Of a DNA stretch of 64,000 nucleotides, positions 25,778 to 37,382 are shown piece by piece; position 1 is the stretch's first letter, and each line of letters begins with the position of its first letter. A program made the translations under genes and the position numbers. Under the pieces are notes generated by a model. It saw nothing but the letters and a program-made list of their open reading frames with translations, was not told the origin of the DNA and did not search any database. Source of the stretch: Candidatus Gastranaerophilales bacterium (GTDB lineage: Bacteria; Cyanobacteriota; Vampirovibrionia; Gastranaerophilales; Gastranaerophilaceae); the NCBI GenBank assembly GCA_944324915.1, contig CALUYD010000006.1:1-64000 (forward strand). The letters run 5' to 3'.

Positions 25778-26530
25778 CTATTCTTTTGTTAAGTTTTTAG
25801 CTTTCTGCCACAAATTGTTATATTCTTCAAAAGTTAATTCGCTCAAAGGTTTTGTTGTCAATTCTTCAAGTTTATTAAATCTTTTTGTAAATTTATTATT
25901 TGCTTTTGATAGTGCAACTTCAGGATCAATTTTATTCCATCTTGCAACATTTACGAGCGCAAACAGAATATCTCCAAATTCATCTTCTTTTTCTTCAAAA
26001 GTCTTAGCTTCCATAAACTCTTTAATTTCAGAATTAAAGCAATCTAAAAGCTGATTGTAATTTTGCCATTCAAACCCTGCTCTTACTGCTTTTTTAGATA
26101 TTTTCATGGCTTTTAGGAGCGCCGGCAGTTTTGGTATACCGTCTAGGGTTCTTTTTCTTTCTTTTTTTTCTTCTAATTTTAATTTTTCCCAATTTTCAAG
26201 AATAACTTTTGTATCGTTTGTTTTTTCATCTCCAAAAACATGGGGGTGTCTGTGAATTAGTTTATCATTGAGCATTTTAGCTACATCTTGAATATCAAAT
26301 TCATTATTATCTTGTGCAATTTGAGATTGTAATACAACTTGTAATAAAACATCTCCTAGTTCTTCTTTTAGATGTTCCATATTGTTTTCATCAATTGCTT
26401 CTGCTGCTTCATAGGCTTCTTCAAGCATATTTTGTCTTATTGATTGATGTGTTTGTTGTCTATCCCATTCGCAACCATTTGGAGAGCGAAGTATTTTTAT
26501 TGTTTTTATAAGTTCATCTAAGTAGTTCAT
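25778..26530 (-). CDS. mazG: Nucleoside triphosphate pyrophosphohydrolase MazG
   Basis: A 250-aa all-helical protein with both MazG repeats. The N-terminal half has CEWDRQQTHQSI and the metal-binding EEAYEAAEAI...EELGDVLLQVV (ExxE12-28ExxD). The C-terminal half has KKAVRAGFEW and EDEFGDILFALV. It hydrolyses NTPs to NMPs and PPi, cleaning damaged nucleotides and lowering ppGpp. The length is normal for the full two-domain form. It is transcribed toward the tRNA-Ser gene. Confidence 0.96.
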   Translation of the reverse strand: MNYLDELIKTIKILRSPNGCEWDRQQTHQSIRQNMLEEAYEAAEAIDENNMEHLKEELGDVLLQVVLQSQIAQDNNEFDIQDVAKMLNDKLIHRHPHVFGDEKTNDTKVILENWEKLKLEEKKERKRTLDGIPKLPALLKAMKISKKAVRAGFEWQNYNQLLDCFNSEIKEFMEAKTFEEKEDEFGDILFALVNVARWNKIDPEVALSKANNKFTKRFNKLEELTTKPLSELTFEEYNNLWQKAKNLTKE

Positions 26531-26557
26531 ATTTAATCCATTTATTCTTTTAAAAAA

Positions 26558-26566
26558 ATACTATCA
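26558..26566 (-). promoter_or_regulatory. Extended -10 promoter for mazG
   Basis: The minus-strand reading is TGaTAGTAT, about 28 nt upstream of the mazG ATG. It has the same TGn-extended form as other promoters in the window. Confidence 0.4.
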
Positions 26567-26637
26567 CAAATATTGTTACTTTACTTAACCTGTTTTTTAT
26601 ATAAAATTGCAATAGTTTAGTTAATTAGAGGAAAACA

Positions 26638-27957
26638 ATGGAAAATTTACACACGATGGTTTCCCAAAATGCGGTTTTAATTTCTACAATAATTTTAATC
26701 GTAGCTTATATTTTTATCGCTTGGGAAAAAATTTCAAAAGTTACAGTTGCGCTTTTGGGTGGTGCATTAACTTTATTTTTAGGCTTATTAGCGACAGAAA
26801 AAACCCATGAAACATTAGCTCAATATTTTACTTCATATATTGATTTCAATGTAATATTCTTGCTTGTTTCAATGATGATTATTGTTCATATTGCTTCTAA
26901 ATCAGGCATGTTTACATGGTTAGCTAATGAAATTCTTAAAAAAACAAAAGGTAAACCAAAATTAGTTTTAGTTGCTTTGGCTGTTTTTACAGCAATTGCT
27001 TCAGCATTTTTGGATAATGTTACAACTGTTATTTTAATTATGCCGATAACATTTGCGGCATGTAAATTGTTAGATATTAACCCTATTCCTTTTTTGATTT
27101 CAGAAGTTTTCTGCTCAAACATTGGCGGTACAGCTACATTAATCGGTGATCCTCCAAATATTATTATTGGTTCTGCTGCTGGTTTTTCTTTTATGGATTT
27201 TGTAAGAGAATTAACCGGAGTTGTTGTATTAATTATCCTTGTTGTGGTTTCAATGCTTGTGTTTATTTATCGCAAGGAGTTGAAATCATCTCCTGAAAAA
27301 ATGGAGCTTGTATCTAAAATAGATAATTCAAATACAATTGTAGATAAAGCATTAGCTATTCGCTCAGGAATTGTTCTATTGCTTGTTGTATTAGGTTTTG
27401 TAACTCACGACATTACTCATATTTCAACATTTTTAGTTGCTATGATTGGTGCTGCTGTATTGATGATATTTGAAAAACCGGAAAAAGTTCTTGTTGAAGT
27501 AGAATGGAATACAATTTTCTTTTTCGTGGGTTTATTTATTATTATCGGCGGTTTTGAGCGTGCAGGCGGTATCGAAATAATGGCAAATTGGTTACTTGAA
27601 GTGACAAAAGGTTCACAAAGTGCAACATCTATGATTATACTTTGGGCTTCAGGTGTATTATCCGGTATTATTGATAATATTCCATACACCGCTACAATGG
27701 CTCCTATGATTGGTGCTATTGAAGTTGCAAAAGGTGCTCAATATGCTCATCCTCTATGGTGGTCATTAGCACTTGGTGCATGTCTTGGCGGAAACATGAC
27801 AATGATTGGTGCAGCAGCGAATGTTATAGTTACAGAAAACGCTCATAAAGCAGGTTATCCTATTTCATTTATGTATTTCCTGAAATATGGTATAATCGTT
27901 ACTATGATATCTTTATTGATATCAACTGCGTACATATATCTTAGATATTTAATTTAA
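26638..27957 (+). CDS. ArsB/NhaD-family ion transporter
   Basis: A 439-aa inner-membrane protein with about 11 helices. The ion transporter superfamily signature [17 protein letters not shown] is clear, followed in the second repeat by [15 protein letters not shown] and [14 protein letters not shown]. This arrangement is shared by ArsB arsenite carriers, NhaD Na+/H+ antiporters and P-protein relatives, so the substrate cannot be fixed from sequence. No arsR, arsC or arsA gene is adjacent. AGAGGA precedes the ATG. The stop overlaps the ruvB start (TAATG), so the two genes are translationally coupled despite unrelated roles. Confidence 0.88.
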   Translation: MENLHTMVSQNAVLISTIILIVAYIFIAWEKISKVTVALLGGALTLFLGLLATEKTHETLAQYFTSYIDFNVIFLLVSMMIIVHIASKSGMFTWLANEILKKTKGKPKLVLVALAVFTAIASAFLDNVTTVILIMPITFAACKLLDINPIPFLISEVFCSNIGGTATLIGDPPNIIIGSAAGFSFMDFVRELTGVVVLIILVVVSMLVFIYRKELKSSPEKMELVSKIDNSNTIVDKALAIRSGIVLLLVVLGFVTHDITHISTFLVAMIGAAVLMIFEKPEKVLVEVEWNTIFFFVGLFIIIGGFERAGGIEIMANWLLEVTKGSQSATSMIILWASGVLSGIIDNIPYTATMAPMIGAIEVAKGAQYAHPLWWSLALGACLGGNMTMIGAAANVIVTENAHKAGYPISFMYFLKYGIIVTMISLLISTAYIYLRYLI

Positions 27958-29024
27958 TGATAATTTCAGATAACGAAAAACAAAAAAATATAAAAGCACT
28001 CAAGAAAGGGCAAAACCTTGACTTGAGTGCTTCTTCTAATTCAAATGAAGATAATTATGAAAAAAGTATTCGCCCGCTTTCTTTTGATGATTACATAGGT
28101 CAATCTTCAATAAAAGAAACACTAAAAATCTCAATTGAAGCAAGCAAAAAAAGAAATACTCATTTAGATCATCTTTTGTTTTATGGTCCTCCTGGGCTTG
28201 GAAAGACTACATTAGCAAATATTATTGCAAATGAATTAAATACATCAATTAAAATTACATCCGCTCCATCTATTGAGCGTCCTCGTGATATTATCGGCAT
28301 TTTAATGCAGATAAAAGAAGGTGAAGTTTTATTTATTGATGAAATTCATCGTTTGAATAAAATAGCAGAAGAAATTTTGTATCCTGCAATGGAAGATTTT
28401 TCTATTGATTTAACAACAGGTAAATCTCAATCTGTTAAAACGATGAGAATACCTATTCCTAAATTTACTTTAATTGGCGCAACAACTAAAGCAGGAGCTT
28501 TGTCCGGTCCTTTAAGGGATAGATTTGGAATAATTCATCGCCTTGAATTTTATACTGTTGATGAATTAGCTCAAATTATTAAAAGAACGGCAAGAATTTT
28601 AAATTTTGATATTGATGAAAAAGGCGCTTTAACTATTGCGCAACGCTCACGCTGTACTCCAAGAATTGCAAATCGATTAACAAAAAGATGTGCTGATTGG
28701 GCAATTGTAAAAAGTGACGGAAAAATTACTCAAGATGTTGCAAATGACGCTCTCAATGCTCTTGAAATTGATGAAATAGGGCTTGATGTAACTGATAGAG
28801 CTTTATTAAGGCTTATGATAGAATCTTTTGACGGACGTCCTGTTGGAATTGAAACTTTAGCAGTAGCGCTAGGCGAAGATATAAGAACAATCGAAGATGT
28901 GTATGAGCCTTATTTAATTCAAAAAGGTTTAATTGCAAGAACTCCAAGAGGAAGAAAAGTTACAAGTACTGCATATAAACACTTAGGGATTAAGCAAGAC
29001 AATTATCAACTAGATTTATTTTAA
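27957..29024 (+). CDS. ruvB: Holliday junction branch migration ATPase RuvB
   Basis: A 355-aa AAA+ helicase subunit. It has Walker [10 protein letters not shown], Walker B DEIHRL, sensor I GATTKAG, the arginine-finger region GPLRDRFG, and the C-terminal winged-helix with [12 protein letters not shown] and RTPRGR. RuvB hexamers drive RuvA-bound Holliday junctions. Neither ruvA nor ruvC is in the window. An unusual N-terminal extension of about 30 residues, polar and Ser/Asn-rich, precedes the conserved start ([12 protein letters not shown]). Confidence 0.97.
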   Translation: MIISDNEKQKNIKALKKGQNLDLSASSNSNEDNYEKSIRPLSFDDYIGQSSIKETLKISIEASKKRNTHLDHLLFYGPPGLGKTTLANIIANELNTSIKITSAPSIERPRDIIGILMQIKEGEVLFIDEIHRLNKIAEEILYPAMEDFSIDLTTGKSQSVKTMRIPIPKFTLIGATTKAGALSGPLRDRFGIIHRLEFYTVDELAQIIKRTARILNFDIDEKGALTIAQRSRCTPRIANRLTKRCADWAIVKSDGKITQDVANDALNALEIDEIGLDVTDRALLRLMIESFDGRPVGIETLAVALGEDIRTIEDVYEPYLIQKGLIARTPRGRKVTSTAYKHLGIKQDNYQLDLF

Positions 29025-29083
29025 AATATAAAAAAATAATTAAGAAAAAGAAAAAATAACAATTTTAGATTTAAGATAATATT

Positions 29084-30127
29084 ATGAAATACAAAGATTA
29101 TTACGACATATTAGGCGTTTCAAGAACCGCCTCTCAACAAGAAATTAAATCGGCATATAGAAAATTAGCAAGAAAGTATCATCCTGATGTTAATAAAGCA
29201 CCTGATGCTCAAGCTAAATTTAAAGATATTAATGAAGCCTATGAAGTTTTAGGTGATGAAACTAAAAGAAAAAGATACGATCAACTAGGTTCATCTTGGC
29301 AACAAGGTGCTGATTTTAATGTTCCACCAGGGTTTGAAGGATTTAATTTTTCTAATTTTGGCGGTGGCGGAGCTTCTGCCGGCGGTTTTTCAGACTTTTT
29401 CTCTGCAATATTTGGCGATATGATGAGTGGTAGTGCTTCTCAAGGATATAGTCAAGGCTTTTCATCAGGTAATTTTAGAGATTTTTCTCAATTTAGCCAA
29501 AATGCTCAAAGACGCTCTAATACTCAATCTCAACCAAAGGAAAAAGATAATTCATTAGATATTATTCAAAACGTTAATTTGTCAATTAACGATATAATTA
29601 ATGCTCCTAAAAAAACTATAACAATTTCAGCATATCAACAATGTTCATCTTGCCATGGTTCAAGACAAGGATTTTGCTCGAATTGTTCCGGTACAGGTTT
29701 AGAAAAAATTACTAAAAATATAACCTTCCAAGTGCCAAAATTTGTTAAAGCGGGTCAAAAAATTCGCTTAAAAGGCGAAGGTAAAAAAGATGCTTATGGC
29801 AGAGTGGGTGATGTTTATCTTGTTGTTAAAATTCAAGATAAAGAATATGATTTTGATGGTGATAATTTAATTAAAGATGTTGAATTATTGCCTTATGAAG
29901 CGGTTTTAGGATGTGAAAAACAAATTCTCACTCCATCAGGCAAAGTTAAAGTAAAATTCCCTGCTAAAACTTCATCAGGTAAGAAACTAAGACTCAAAGA
30001 AATGGGTCTTAATCAAAAAAACGGTCAAAAAGGCGACTTAGAAATTAGGGTTAAAATAGTAGTACCTGATGAATTAAGCGATGAAGCTATAAAATTATAC
30101 GAAAAATTAAAACAAATAAACTCTTAA
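29084..30127 (+). CDS. dnaJ: DnaJ-family co-chaperone with a reduced zinc finger
   Basis: A 347-aa protein. The J domain (residues 1-65, with HPD in YHPDVNK) is followed by a Gly/Phe linker and the two C-terminal beta substrate domains. Only two CxxCxG-type repeats are present (CSSCHG and CSNCSG, about residues 186-205) instead of the four of DnaJ, so at most one zinc can bind. It stimulates DnaK ATPase and delivers unfolded clients. It is intermediate between DnaJ and CbpA types. No dnaK or grpE is nearby. Confidence 0.92.
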   Translation: MKYKDYYDILGVSRTASQQEIKSAYRKLARKYHPDVNKAPDAQAKFKDINEAYEVLGDETKRKRYDQLGSSWQQGADFNVPPGFEGFNFSNFGGGGASAGGFSDFFSAIFGDMMSGSASQGYSQGFSSGNFRDFSQFSQNAQRRSNTQSQPKEKDNSLDIIQNVNLSINDIINAPKKTITISAYQQCSSCHGSRQGFCSNCSGTGLEKITKNITFQVPKFVKAGQKIRLKGEGKKDAYGRVGDVYLVVKIQDKEYDFDGDNLIKDVELLPYEAVLGCEKQILTPSGKVKVKFPAKTSSGKKLRLKEMGLNQKNGQKGDLEIRVKIVVPDELSDEAIKLYEKLKQINS

Positions 30128-30232
30128 TACCTGTATTGATGTATTTATTTTTCTTATACTTTCGTCTATTATTATTACAATGAAACAGTTGTATAATACT
30201 CTTGTGGATATTATCGAATAGAGGAAAGTAAA

Positions 30233-31441
30233 ATGGACAATTTAAAATTTGATAAGTTGCGTTTTTGGTCAATTTTAATTTTGATATTAATTGGTATAGC
30301 TTTATGTATAGAACTTGGTATGATTTTTTATAAAACTAATTTTTTGAGTTTTTATGAGCCAAGTTTTTGTACTGTTTCAGAATTAATTGATTGTGATGGC
30401 GTTGCAAGAACTCCTTATTCGGTATCTATGGGTGTTCCTAATGCGCTATGGGGTTTAATATTATATGTAGTAATGTTAATGCTTTTATTTGTTGATAGAA
30501 TTCAAGCAAAATTTAAAAACACAATTTTTGATGTTTTTAAAAACCCAAGAAGCTATATTGCAACGCTAGGTGTTATATCTTTTGCAATTTCAATGGTCTT
30601 AGCTTTTATATCAATATTTGAAATTAAGAAAATATGTGCACTATGTTTTTGTACTTATTTTGTTAATTTTTTAATTGCTTTAATTGCAAAAAATAAAGGC
30701 TTTTTCGTATATGATATTGAGACAACAATAAAAGATTTTATATCTGGTGCAAAACAATATTTTGCATTGTTTATAATTGTTTTAGTTGGTTTTGTTTCAA
30801 CTTTAGTATATCTTGACAGAACTTTAATATTTTCACCTAAATTAAAAAGAGAAAGAACTCAAAAAGAATTTTTCACTGCGAAATATAATAAATATGCTGT
30901 AAAAGGCAATATTTTGGGTGATAAAGACGCTAAAGTTATAATTAATGTATATAGCGATTATAATTGTCCATTTTGCAGAGTTGTTAATATAATGCTTCAT
31001 AAAGCAGCTAAACAAAGAAAAATTCTGGTTAATGAGATAAATTATCCTCTTGATACAACTTGTAATAAAAAAATAGTTCACACATTGGGCGGACATGAAA
31101 GTTCTTGTATATATTCAAAATATGCTCTTGCAGCCCAAAAACAAGGATATTTCTGGGGTGTTGCTAATATACTTTTTGATAAACATCCGCAAAATTTTGA
31201 TATTTTTGTTGATGAAATCAAAAAAGCAAAATTGGATATTGATATTGAACAACTTAGAAAAGATGCGCTAAGTAAAGAAATTGATGATATTATTCAAAAA
31301 GAAATAGATATAGTTACAAAAAGACAAATCAATGGAACTCCAGCTATTGAAATTAATGGAGTAATTCATATTGGTGCTATGCCTTATGACGAGTTGTTAA
31401 AAGAAATTGATTTAGCGCAAAAAAGAGCAATGAACAAATGA
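30233..31441 (+). CDS. VKOR-DsbA fusion disulfide-forming protein
   Basis: A 402-aa protein. Residues 10-165 form the four-to-five-helix vitamin K epoxide reductase domain, with the loop Cys pair in FCTVSELIDC and the quinone-side CALC (about residue 135). A further helix leads to a periplasmic thioredoxin-fold domain (residues about 220-400) with CPFC (about 245) and the cis-Pro turn in NGTPAIEING. VKOR oxidises the fused DsbA-like domain and passes electrons to quinone, so one protein replaces DsbA plus DsbB. Cyanobacteria have similar fusions, which fits the lineage. An AGAGGA site precedes the ATG. It overlaps queH by 4 nt. Confidence 0.93.
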   Translation: MDNLKFDKLRFWSILILILIGIALCIELGMIFYKTNFLSFYEPSFCTVSELIDCDGVARTPYSVSMGVPNALWGLILYVVMLMLLFVDRIQAKFKNTIFDVFKNPRSYIATLGVISFAISMVLAFISIFEIKKICALCFCTYFVNFLIALIAKNKGFFVYDIETTIKDFISGAKQYFALFIIVLVGFVSTLVYLDRTLIFSPKLKRERTQKEFFTAKYNKYAVKGNILGDKDAKVIINVYSDYNCPFCRVVNIMLHKAAKQRKILVNEINYPLDTTCNKKIVHTLGGHESSCIYSKYALAAQKQGYFWGVANILFDKHPQNFDIFVDEIKKAKLDIDIEQLRKDALSKEIDDIIQKEIDIVTKRQINGTPAIEINGVIHIGAMPYDELLKEIDLAQKRAMNK

Positions 31442-31974
31442 AAAAAGTAGTACTGCACGCATGTTGTGCTCCTTGTGCGAGTTATCCTATAAATAAACTT
31501 ATTCAAGATGGCTTTGAGCCTGTTGTATATTTCTATAATCCTAATATCTTTCCTCTTGAGGAATATGATATTAGGAGGCTGGAATTAGAAAAATATTGTA
31601 AAAAAATTGGCGTTGAATATTATTGCGGCGATTATGATATTAAAAATTTTTATAACACTATAAAAGGCTATGAAAAAGAGCCTGAAAAAGGTTTAAGATG
31701 TAGCATTTGTTTTAATTTAAGATTGGATAAAACGGCAGAATTTGCGCTAAATAATGATATTAAGTATTTTACAACAACACTGAGTGTTTCTCCTCATAAA
31801 AACACTAATCAAATATTTGAACAAGGAAGAGTTGTTTCAAAAAAATATGATGTTGAATTTTTGGAATATAACTTTAAAAAACAAGACGGCTTTAAAATAT
31901 CAAGACAAATTGCAAAAGAAAACAATATGTATGCTCAGAAATATTGCGGATGTGAGTTCAGTATAAGAGATTAA
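31438..31974 (+). CDS. queH: Epoxyqueuosine reductase QueH
   Basis: A 178-aa protein of the DUF208/QueH family. It has the N-terminal LHACCAPCASYP, the middle RCSICFNLRLDKTAE, TTLSVSPHKN, and the C-terminal YCGCEFSI; these Cys residues bind a 4Fe-4S cluster and a metal. It reduces epoxyqueuosine to queuosine in tRNA wobble position 34, the non-orthologous alternative to cobalamin-dependent QueG. It is translationally coupled by an ATGA overlap to the VKOR fusion. No other queuosine gene is seen here. Confidence 0.95.
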   Translation: MKKVVLHACCAPCASYPINKLIQDGFEPVVYFYNPNIFPLEEYDIRRLELEKYCKKIGVEYYCGDYDIKNFYNTIKGYEKEPEKGLRCSICFNLRLDKTAEFALNNDIKYFTTTLSVSPHKNTNQIFEQGRVVSKKYDVEFLEYNFKKQDGFKISRQIAKENNMYAQKYCGCEFSIRD

Positions 31975-32104
31975 AATTAGTACTTTTATTTTTTTAAATA
32001 TAAAACACTCATCCAAAAAAATGATTTTTTTCTTAGAGCCTACGTATTTTACACGATTTTTTAAAAAATTCAAGTCTTTTGTAAAATTTTATTAAGTCAA
32101 AATC

Positions 32105-32132
32105 TTGACCCTGTCTATTTAGCCCATATAAT
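32105..32132 (+). promoter_or_regulatory. Strong sigma-70-type promoter for rpoB-rpoC1-rpoC2
   Basis: TTGACC (32105-32110), a 16-nt spacer and a perfect TATAAT (32127-32132) form the best promoter in the window. It implies a leader of about 128 nt. Within that leader a second candidate, TTGTCA-18-TAAAAT (32209-32238), is possible. I see no ribosomal-protein binding mimic in the leader. Confidence 0.7.
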
Positions 32133-32266
32133 TAATAAAGTCTAATAAAATGTTGCATTATGGCATAAAATGCGCTTTTAAGAGGATAGAGCCTAAAAAC
32201 AGCACTTATTGTCACTTTTGCATAGTTTTAAATAAAATTGTAATTACATATATTAGAGGTATTTAG

Positions 32267-35200
32267 ATGACAACAACAAAAAAAGCAAGCCGTGTTACTC
32301 CTCAAGGTATTCCGGGTACTCGTCTGACTGATTTACCCGACTTGATTGAAGTTCAAAAGAAATCGTTTGAACAGTTTTTAAAAGAAGGCTTAAAAGAAGA
32401 ATTATTGTCTTTTAGCCCTATTAAGGATTACACAGGCAGATTGGAATTACATTTTCTTCCAAACTATACTTTCGATAAACCGAAATATACAATTGAAGAA
32501 GCTCGAATTCATGATGCGACTTATGCTAAACAACTTCGCGTTATGATGAGATTAGTTAACCGTGATAGCGGTGAAATTAAAGAACAAGAAGTATATATCG
32601 GCGATATTCCTACAATGACAGATAAAGGTACATTTATTGTAAATGGTGCTGAACGTGTTATTGTTTCTCAAATCGTTAGAAGCCCCGGTATTTACTATAA
32701 AAAAGAAGTTTCTCCAACAGGTAAACGTCTTTATAATGCTACATTAATTCCAAACCGCGGGGCATGGTTAAAAATAGAAACAGATTCTAATGACCTTGTT
32801 TATGTAAAAATTGATAAAAATAGAAAAATCTTAGCTACAACTTTATTAAAAGCCCTTGGTATTACTCCTGTTGAAATGGAATCATTGTTTACTCACTTTG
32901 ATTTCTTGAAAAAGACTTTAGATAAAGATACAGCTCAAACAACCGATGAAGCTTTAGTTGAAGTTTATAAAAAACTTCGTCCCGGCGATCCTGCTACTCC
33001 TGCTGGTGGTCGTTCAATTTTAGAAGCACGTTTCTTTGATGAAAAGAAATATGACATCGGTAAAGTTGGTCGTTATAAATTAAACAAAAAATTAGGTTTG
33101 AATTTACCTGAAACACAAAGAACAATTACAATTCAAGATATCGTTGCAGGTATAGAATATTTAATCAACCTAACTTATGATGAAGGTACATTGGATGACA
33201 TCGACCACTTAGGAAACAGAAGAATTCGCTCAGTTGGTGAATTGTTACAAAACCAATTCAGAGTTGGTTTATCAAGAATTGAAAGAATCGTTAAAGAAAG
33301 AATGACTCTTCAAGATTCTGATACATTAACTCCTCTAAACCTTTTAAATACAAAACCGTTGGTTGCGTCTTTAAAAGAATTCTTTGGTTCATCTCAATTA
33401 TCACAATTTATGGACCAAACAAATCCATTGGCTGAGTTAACTCATAAACGTCGTATTTCAGCTTTAGGACCCGGTGGTTTAATGAGAGAACGTGCAGGTT
33501 TTGCAGTTCGTGATATTCACCCATCACACTATGGTCGTTTATGTCCTGTTGAAACTCCTGAAGGACCTAACGCTGGTTTGATTAACTCATTAGCAACTCA
33601 TGCCAGAGTTAATGATTATGGCTTTATTGAAACACCTTTCTTTGTTGTAAAAGATGGTCAAGTTACAGATGAAGTACATTATCTAACAGCAGACGAAGAC
33701 GAAAATTATCGTGTAGCGCCTGCTGATATCGAATTAACAAAAGATAGAAAAATTAAAGAACCTTATGTTCCTGTTCGTTATCGTTCAGAATTTACAATGG
33801 GTGAATCAACAAAAGTTGACTATGTTGGTGTTTCACCAATTCAAATCATCTCAGTTGCAACTTCTTTAATTCCATTTATTGAACACGATGATGCGAACCG
33901 TGCATTGATGGGTTCTAACATGCAACGTCAAGCAGTTCCTCTGTTGGTTACCGAAAGACCGGTTGTTGGTACAGGTTTAGAAGCTCGTGTTGCAAAAGAC
34001 TCCGGTATGGTTGCGGTTTCAACCGTTGACGGTACCGTTGTTAAAGTAATGGGCGAAGAAATTCATATTAAAGATAAAGATGGTAATGTTCATCAATATC
34101 AATTATTAAAATATGTTCGCTCAAACCAAGACACTTGTATTAATCAAAGACCTATCGTAAAAGAAGGTGATACAGTTAAAGCAGGTGATGTTATAGCAGA
34201 TGGTGCTTCAACAAATTGTGGTGAACTTTCATTAGGTAAAAACGTTTTAGTTGCGTATATGCCTTGGGAAGGTTATAACTACGAAGATGCTATCTTGCTT
34301 AACGAAAGATTAGTATATGATGATGTATTTACATCACTACACATTGAAAAATTAGAAATTGACGCTCGTCAAACAAAACTTGGACCTGAAGAAATTACTC
34401 GTGAAATTCCTAATGTTTCTGAAGATTCAATCAGACACTTAGATGAAAGAGGTATTGTTCGTATAGGTGCCAGAGTTTATGCTGATGACGTTTTGGTTGG
34501 TAAAATTACACCAAAAGGTGAATCAGAACATCCACCTGAAGAAAAACTTTTAAGAGCAATCTTTGCTGAAAAAGCTCGTGATGTTAAAGATAACTCTTTA
34601 AGAGTTCCTCACGGCGAAGGTGGTCGTGTAGTCGACGTTAAAGTATTTGATAGAGAAAAAGGTGATGAACTTCCACCGGGTGCAAATACTGTTATTAGAG
34701 TATACATTGCTCAAAAACGTAAAGTATCTGTTGGTGATAAATTATCAGGTCGTCATGGTAACAAAGGTATTGTTTCAAGAATTCTTCCAAAAGAAGATAT
34801 GCCATTCTTACCGGACGGTACACCAATTGATATCGTATTGAACCCTCTAGGTGTTCCTTCACGTATGAACGTTGGTCAAACTTATGAACATTTATTAGGT
34901 TTGGCTGCATATTTAACAGGTAATCATTATGAATCTCCATTATTTGATGAAATGTATGGAGCTAACCAATCAGAAATTAATACCAGAGAAGAATTAATTA
35001 AAGGTATCAGAGAAAAAGGTATCGATTGGGTTAGAGATGATGGTAAAGTTACACTTTATGACGGTAGAACAGGTGAAGCGTTTGATGAACCTATTGCCGT
35101 TGGTGTTTCTTATATCCTTAAACTTGTTCACTTAGTTGACGATAAGATTCACGCTCGTTCAACAGGTCCATATTCATTAGTTACACAACAACCTTTGGGT

Positions 35201-35581
35201 GGTAAAGCTCAATTCGGTGGTCAAAGATTTGGTGAAATGGAAGTTTGGGCACTTGAGGCTTATGGTGCAGCTTATACATTACAAGAAATGTTAACAATTA
35301 AATCAGACGATGTTAATGGTCGTTCTAGAGCCTATGAAGCTATAGTAAAAGGCGATAATATTCCAAGACCGGGTATTCCTGAATCATTTAAAGTATTGGT
35401 TCGTGAATTACAAAGTATCGGTTTGGATATCGCAGTTTCCAAAAAAGGCGGAGAAGAAGTTGATTTAATGAGTGATACTGATGATTTAAGAAAGTCTGCT
35501 CCAAAAAGAGTATTGTCTGACTTAGATTCAGAACTTCTTAACATTGACTTTTTCGACACAAGCGCAAGCTTTAAAGACTAG
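32267..35581 (+). CDS. rpoB: RNA polymerase beta subunit
   Basis: A 1104-aa protein, near the length of cyanobacterial RpoB. It has the rifampicin region ([21 protein letters not shown]), [12 protein letters not shown], the catalytic-centre segments [10 protein letters not shown] and [23 protein letters not shown], and the C-terminal [15 protein letters not shown]. The rifampicin pocket residues look wild type (for example [12 protein letters not shown]), so intrinsic resistance is not indicated. It is 44 nt before rpoC1, whose start has an AAAGGAG ribosome site. Confidence 0.99.
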   Translation: MTTTKKASRVTPQGIPGTRLTDLPDLIEVQKKSFEQFLKEGLKEELLSFSPIKDYTGRLELHFLPNYTFDKPKYTIEEARIHDATYAKQLRVMMRLVNRDSGEIKEQEVYIGDIPTMTDKGTFIVNGAERVIVSQIVRSPGIYYKKEVSPTGKRLYNATLIPNRGAWLKIETDSNDLVYVKIDKNRKILATTLLKALGITPVEMESLFTHFDFLKKTLDKDTAQTTDEALVEVYKKLRPGDPATPAGGRSILEARFFDEKKYDIGKVGRYKLNKKLGLNLPETQRTITIQDIVAGIEYLINLTYDEGTLDDIDHLGNRRIRSVGELLQNQFRVGLSRIERIVKERMTLQDSDTLTPLNLLNTKPLVASLKEFFGSSQLSQFMDQTNPLAELTHKRRISALGPGGLMRERAGFAVRDIHPSHYGRLCPVETPEGPNAGLINSLATHARVNDYGFIETPFFVVKDGQVTDEVHYLTADEDENYRVAPADIELTKDRKIKEPYVPVRYRSEFTMGESTKVDYVGVSPIQIISVATSLIPFIEHDDANRALMGSNMQRQAVPLLVTERPVVGTGLEARVAKDSGMVAVSTVDGTVVKVMGEEIHIKDKDGNVHQYQLLKYVRSNQDTCINQRPIVKEGDTVKAGDVIADGASTNCGELSLGKNVLVAYMPWEGYNYEDAILLNERLVYDDVFTSLHIEKLEIDARQTKLGPEEITREIPNVSEDSIRHLDERGIVRIGARVYADDVLVGKITPKGESEHPPEEKLLRAIFAEKARDVKDNSLRVPHGEGGRVVDVKVFDREKGDELPPGANTVIRVYIAQKRKVSVGDKLSGRHGNKGIVSRILPKEDMPFLPDGTPIDIVLNPLGVPSRMNVGQTYEHLLGLAAYLTGNHYESPLFDEMYGANQSEINTREELIKGIREKGIDWVRDDGKVTLYDGRTGEAFDEPIAVGVSYILKLVHLVDDKIHARSTGPYSLVTQQPLGGKAQFGGQRFGEMEVWALEAYGAAYTLQEMLTIKSDDVNGRSRAYEAIVKGDNIPRPGIPESFKVLVRELQSIGLDIAVSKKGGEEVDLMSDTDDLRKSAPKRVLSDLDSELLNIDFFDTSASFKD

Positions 35582-35625
35582 GTTAAAGACAGTTAATTAA
35601 GATTATTAAAATCAAAGGAGAATAA

Positions 35626-37338
35626 ATGTCTACAAGTATTGATTATTTTGATTATATAAGAATCTCAATAGCATCGCCTGAGAGAATTCTAAAATGGTCA
35701 TACGGGGAAGTTACAAAACCCGAAACAATTAATTATAGAACACTAAAACCTGAAAGAGACGGTTTGTTCTGCGAAAAAATCTTTGGACCAACAAAGGACT
35801 GGGAATGTTTTTGCGGAAAATATAAAAGAGTACGTCACAAAGGTATTATTTGTGAACGTTGTGGCGTTGAAGTTACTGATTCAAAAGTAAGACGTCACAG
35901 AATGGGACACATTAAACTTGCTGCTCCTGTTTCACATATTTGGTTCTTAAAAGGTATTCCATCTTATCTTGGTTTACTTTTAGATATGACTTTAAAAGAC
36001 TTAGAACAAATCATCTATTTTAACAACTACGTTGTAGTAGATGGCGCAGATAGTCCTTTCAAAAAATATCAACTTTTAACAGAAGAAGAATATGAAGATT
36101 TCATTATGGAAAATGAAGAAACGCAGCTAAAAGTTGGTATTGGCGCTGAAGTTATTAAAGAATTGCTTTCTGAAATTAATCTTGAAGAATTAGCAAATGA
36201 AATCAGAGCTGAATTAGACGCAGCAGGCGGATCTGTTCAAAAAAGAGCTAAATTAATCAAACGTTTAAGATTAGTTGAATCTTTAATTGAATCAGGAACA
36301 GAACCTACTTGGTTTGTAATGGATGTATTACCTGTTACACCTCCTGATTTAAGACCAATGGTACAATTGGACGGCGGCAGATTTGCAACATCAGACTTAA
36401 ATGATTTATATAGACGTGTAATCAACAGAAATAATCGTTTATTAAGATTGTTGGAAATGGGTGCACCTGAAATTATCGTTAGAAACGAAAAACGTATGCT
36501 TCAAGAAGCAGTTGACGCTCTAATTGATAATGGCAGACGCGGAAGAACTGTTGTTGGACCAAATTCTCGTCCATTAAAATCATTATCAAATATTATCGAA
36601 GGTAAACAAGGTCGTTTCAGACAAAACCTACTTGGTAAACGTGTTGACTATTCTGGTCGTTCAGTTATCGTTGTAGGTCCGCAATTACAATTAAATCAAT
36701 GCGGTTTGCCTAAAGAAATGGCTATTGAATTATTCAAACCATTCGTAGTTAATAAATTAATTGAAAGAGGACTTGTTCAAAATATCAAATCAGCTAAAAA
36801 GAAAATTGAACGTTCTGAAGCAGTTGTTTGGGATATTTTAGAAGAAGTTGTAGACGGACACCCTGTAATGTTGAACCGTGCTCCAACCCTACACAGACTT
36901 GGTATTCAAGCATTTGAACCTGTGTTAGTTGAAGGTAGAGCTATTCAATTACATCCGTTGGTATGTACAGCATTCAACGCCGATTTCGATGGTGACCAAA
37001 TGGCTGTTCACGTTCCATTGTCAATCGAAGCTCAAGCAGAAGCAAGAATGCTTATGTTAGCTACAAATAATATATTGGCACCTGCAACAGGTAAACCAAT
37101 TATTACACCTACTCAAGACATGGTACTTGGTATGTATTATTTGACTATTATCAAAGATCCAAATGCACCTGTTAAAGGTTATTATCATGACTTTACAGAT
37201 GTAATGGCAGCCCATGCAACAGGTGTTTTGAAATTACACGATAAAGTTATCGTTAGAGATGAAAATAATCACAGAATTGAAACTACTCCGGGAAGAATTA
37301 TCTTCAACGAAACAGTTAGAAAATCTGTATTATCATAG
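35626..37338 (+). CDS. rpoC1: RNA polymerase gamma subunit (N-terminal half of beta')
   Basis: A 570-aa protein. The N-terminal zinc ribbon (CFCGK...CERCG, about residues 66-85), the clamp and rudder regions, and the catalytic [10 protein letters not shown] (about residues 451-460), which binds the active-site Mg, are all present. The gene ends where bacterial beta' is cut in Cyanobacteria, and the rest lies in rpoC2. This split is a strong marker of the Cyanobacteria/Melainabacteria group. It is a little shorter than the cyanobacterial subunit (about 625 aa). Confidence 0.98.
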   Translation: MSTSIDYFDYIRISIASPERILKWSYGEVTKPETINYRTLKPERDGLFCEKIFGPTKDWECFCGKYKRVRHKGIICERCGVEVTDSKVRRHRMGHIKLAAPVSHIWFLKGIPSYLGLLLDMTLKDLEQIIYFNNYVVVDGADSPFKKYQLLTEEEYEDFIMENEETQLKVGIGAEVIKELLSEINLEELANEIRAELDAAGGSVQKRAKLIKRLRLVESLIESGTEPTWFVMDVLPVTPPDLRPMVQLDGGRFATSDLNDLYRRVINRNNRLLRLLEMGAPEIIVRNEKRMLQEAVDALIDNGRRGRTVVGPNSRPLKSLSNIIEGKQGRFRQNLLGKRVDYSGRSVIVVGPQLQLNQCGLPKEMAIELFKPFVVNKLIERGLVQNIKSAKKKIERSEAVVWDILEEVVDGHPVMLNRAPTLHRLGIQAFEPVLVEGRAIQLHPLVCTAFNADFDGDQMAVHVPLSIEAQAEARMLMLATNNILAPATGKPIITPTQDMVLGMYYLTIIKDPNAPVKGYYHDFTDVMAAHATGVLKLHDKVIVRDENNHRIETTPGRIIFNETVRKSVLS

Positions 37339-37382
37339 TCTTTGTTAATAGAAAATTAAACAAAAAGAGGTAAATAAGATAT

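Noticed and set aside
31975-32104. Ribosomal-protein-type leader or attenuator in front of rpoB
   Set aside because: The stretch is AT-rich with only weak A/T stems (such as ATTTTTTAAAAAAT). No specific structure could be supported beyond the promoter at 32105.
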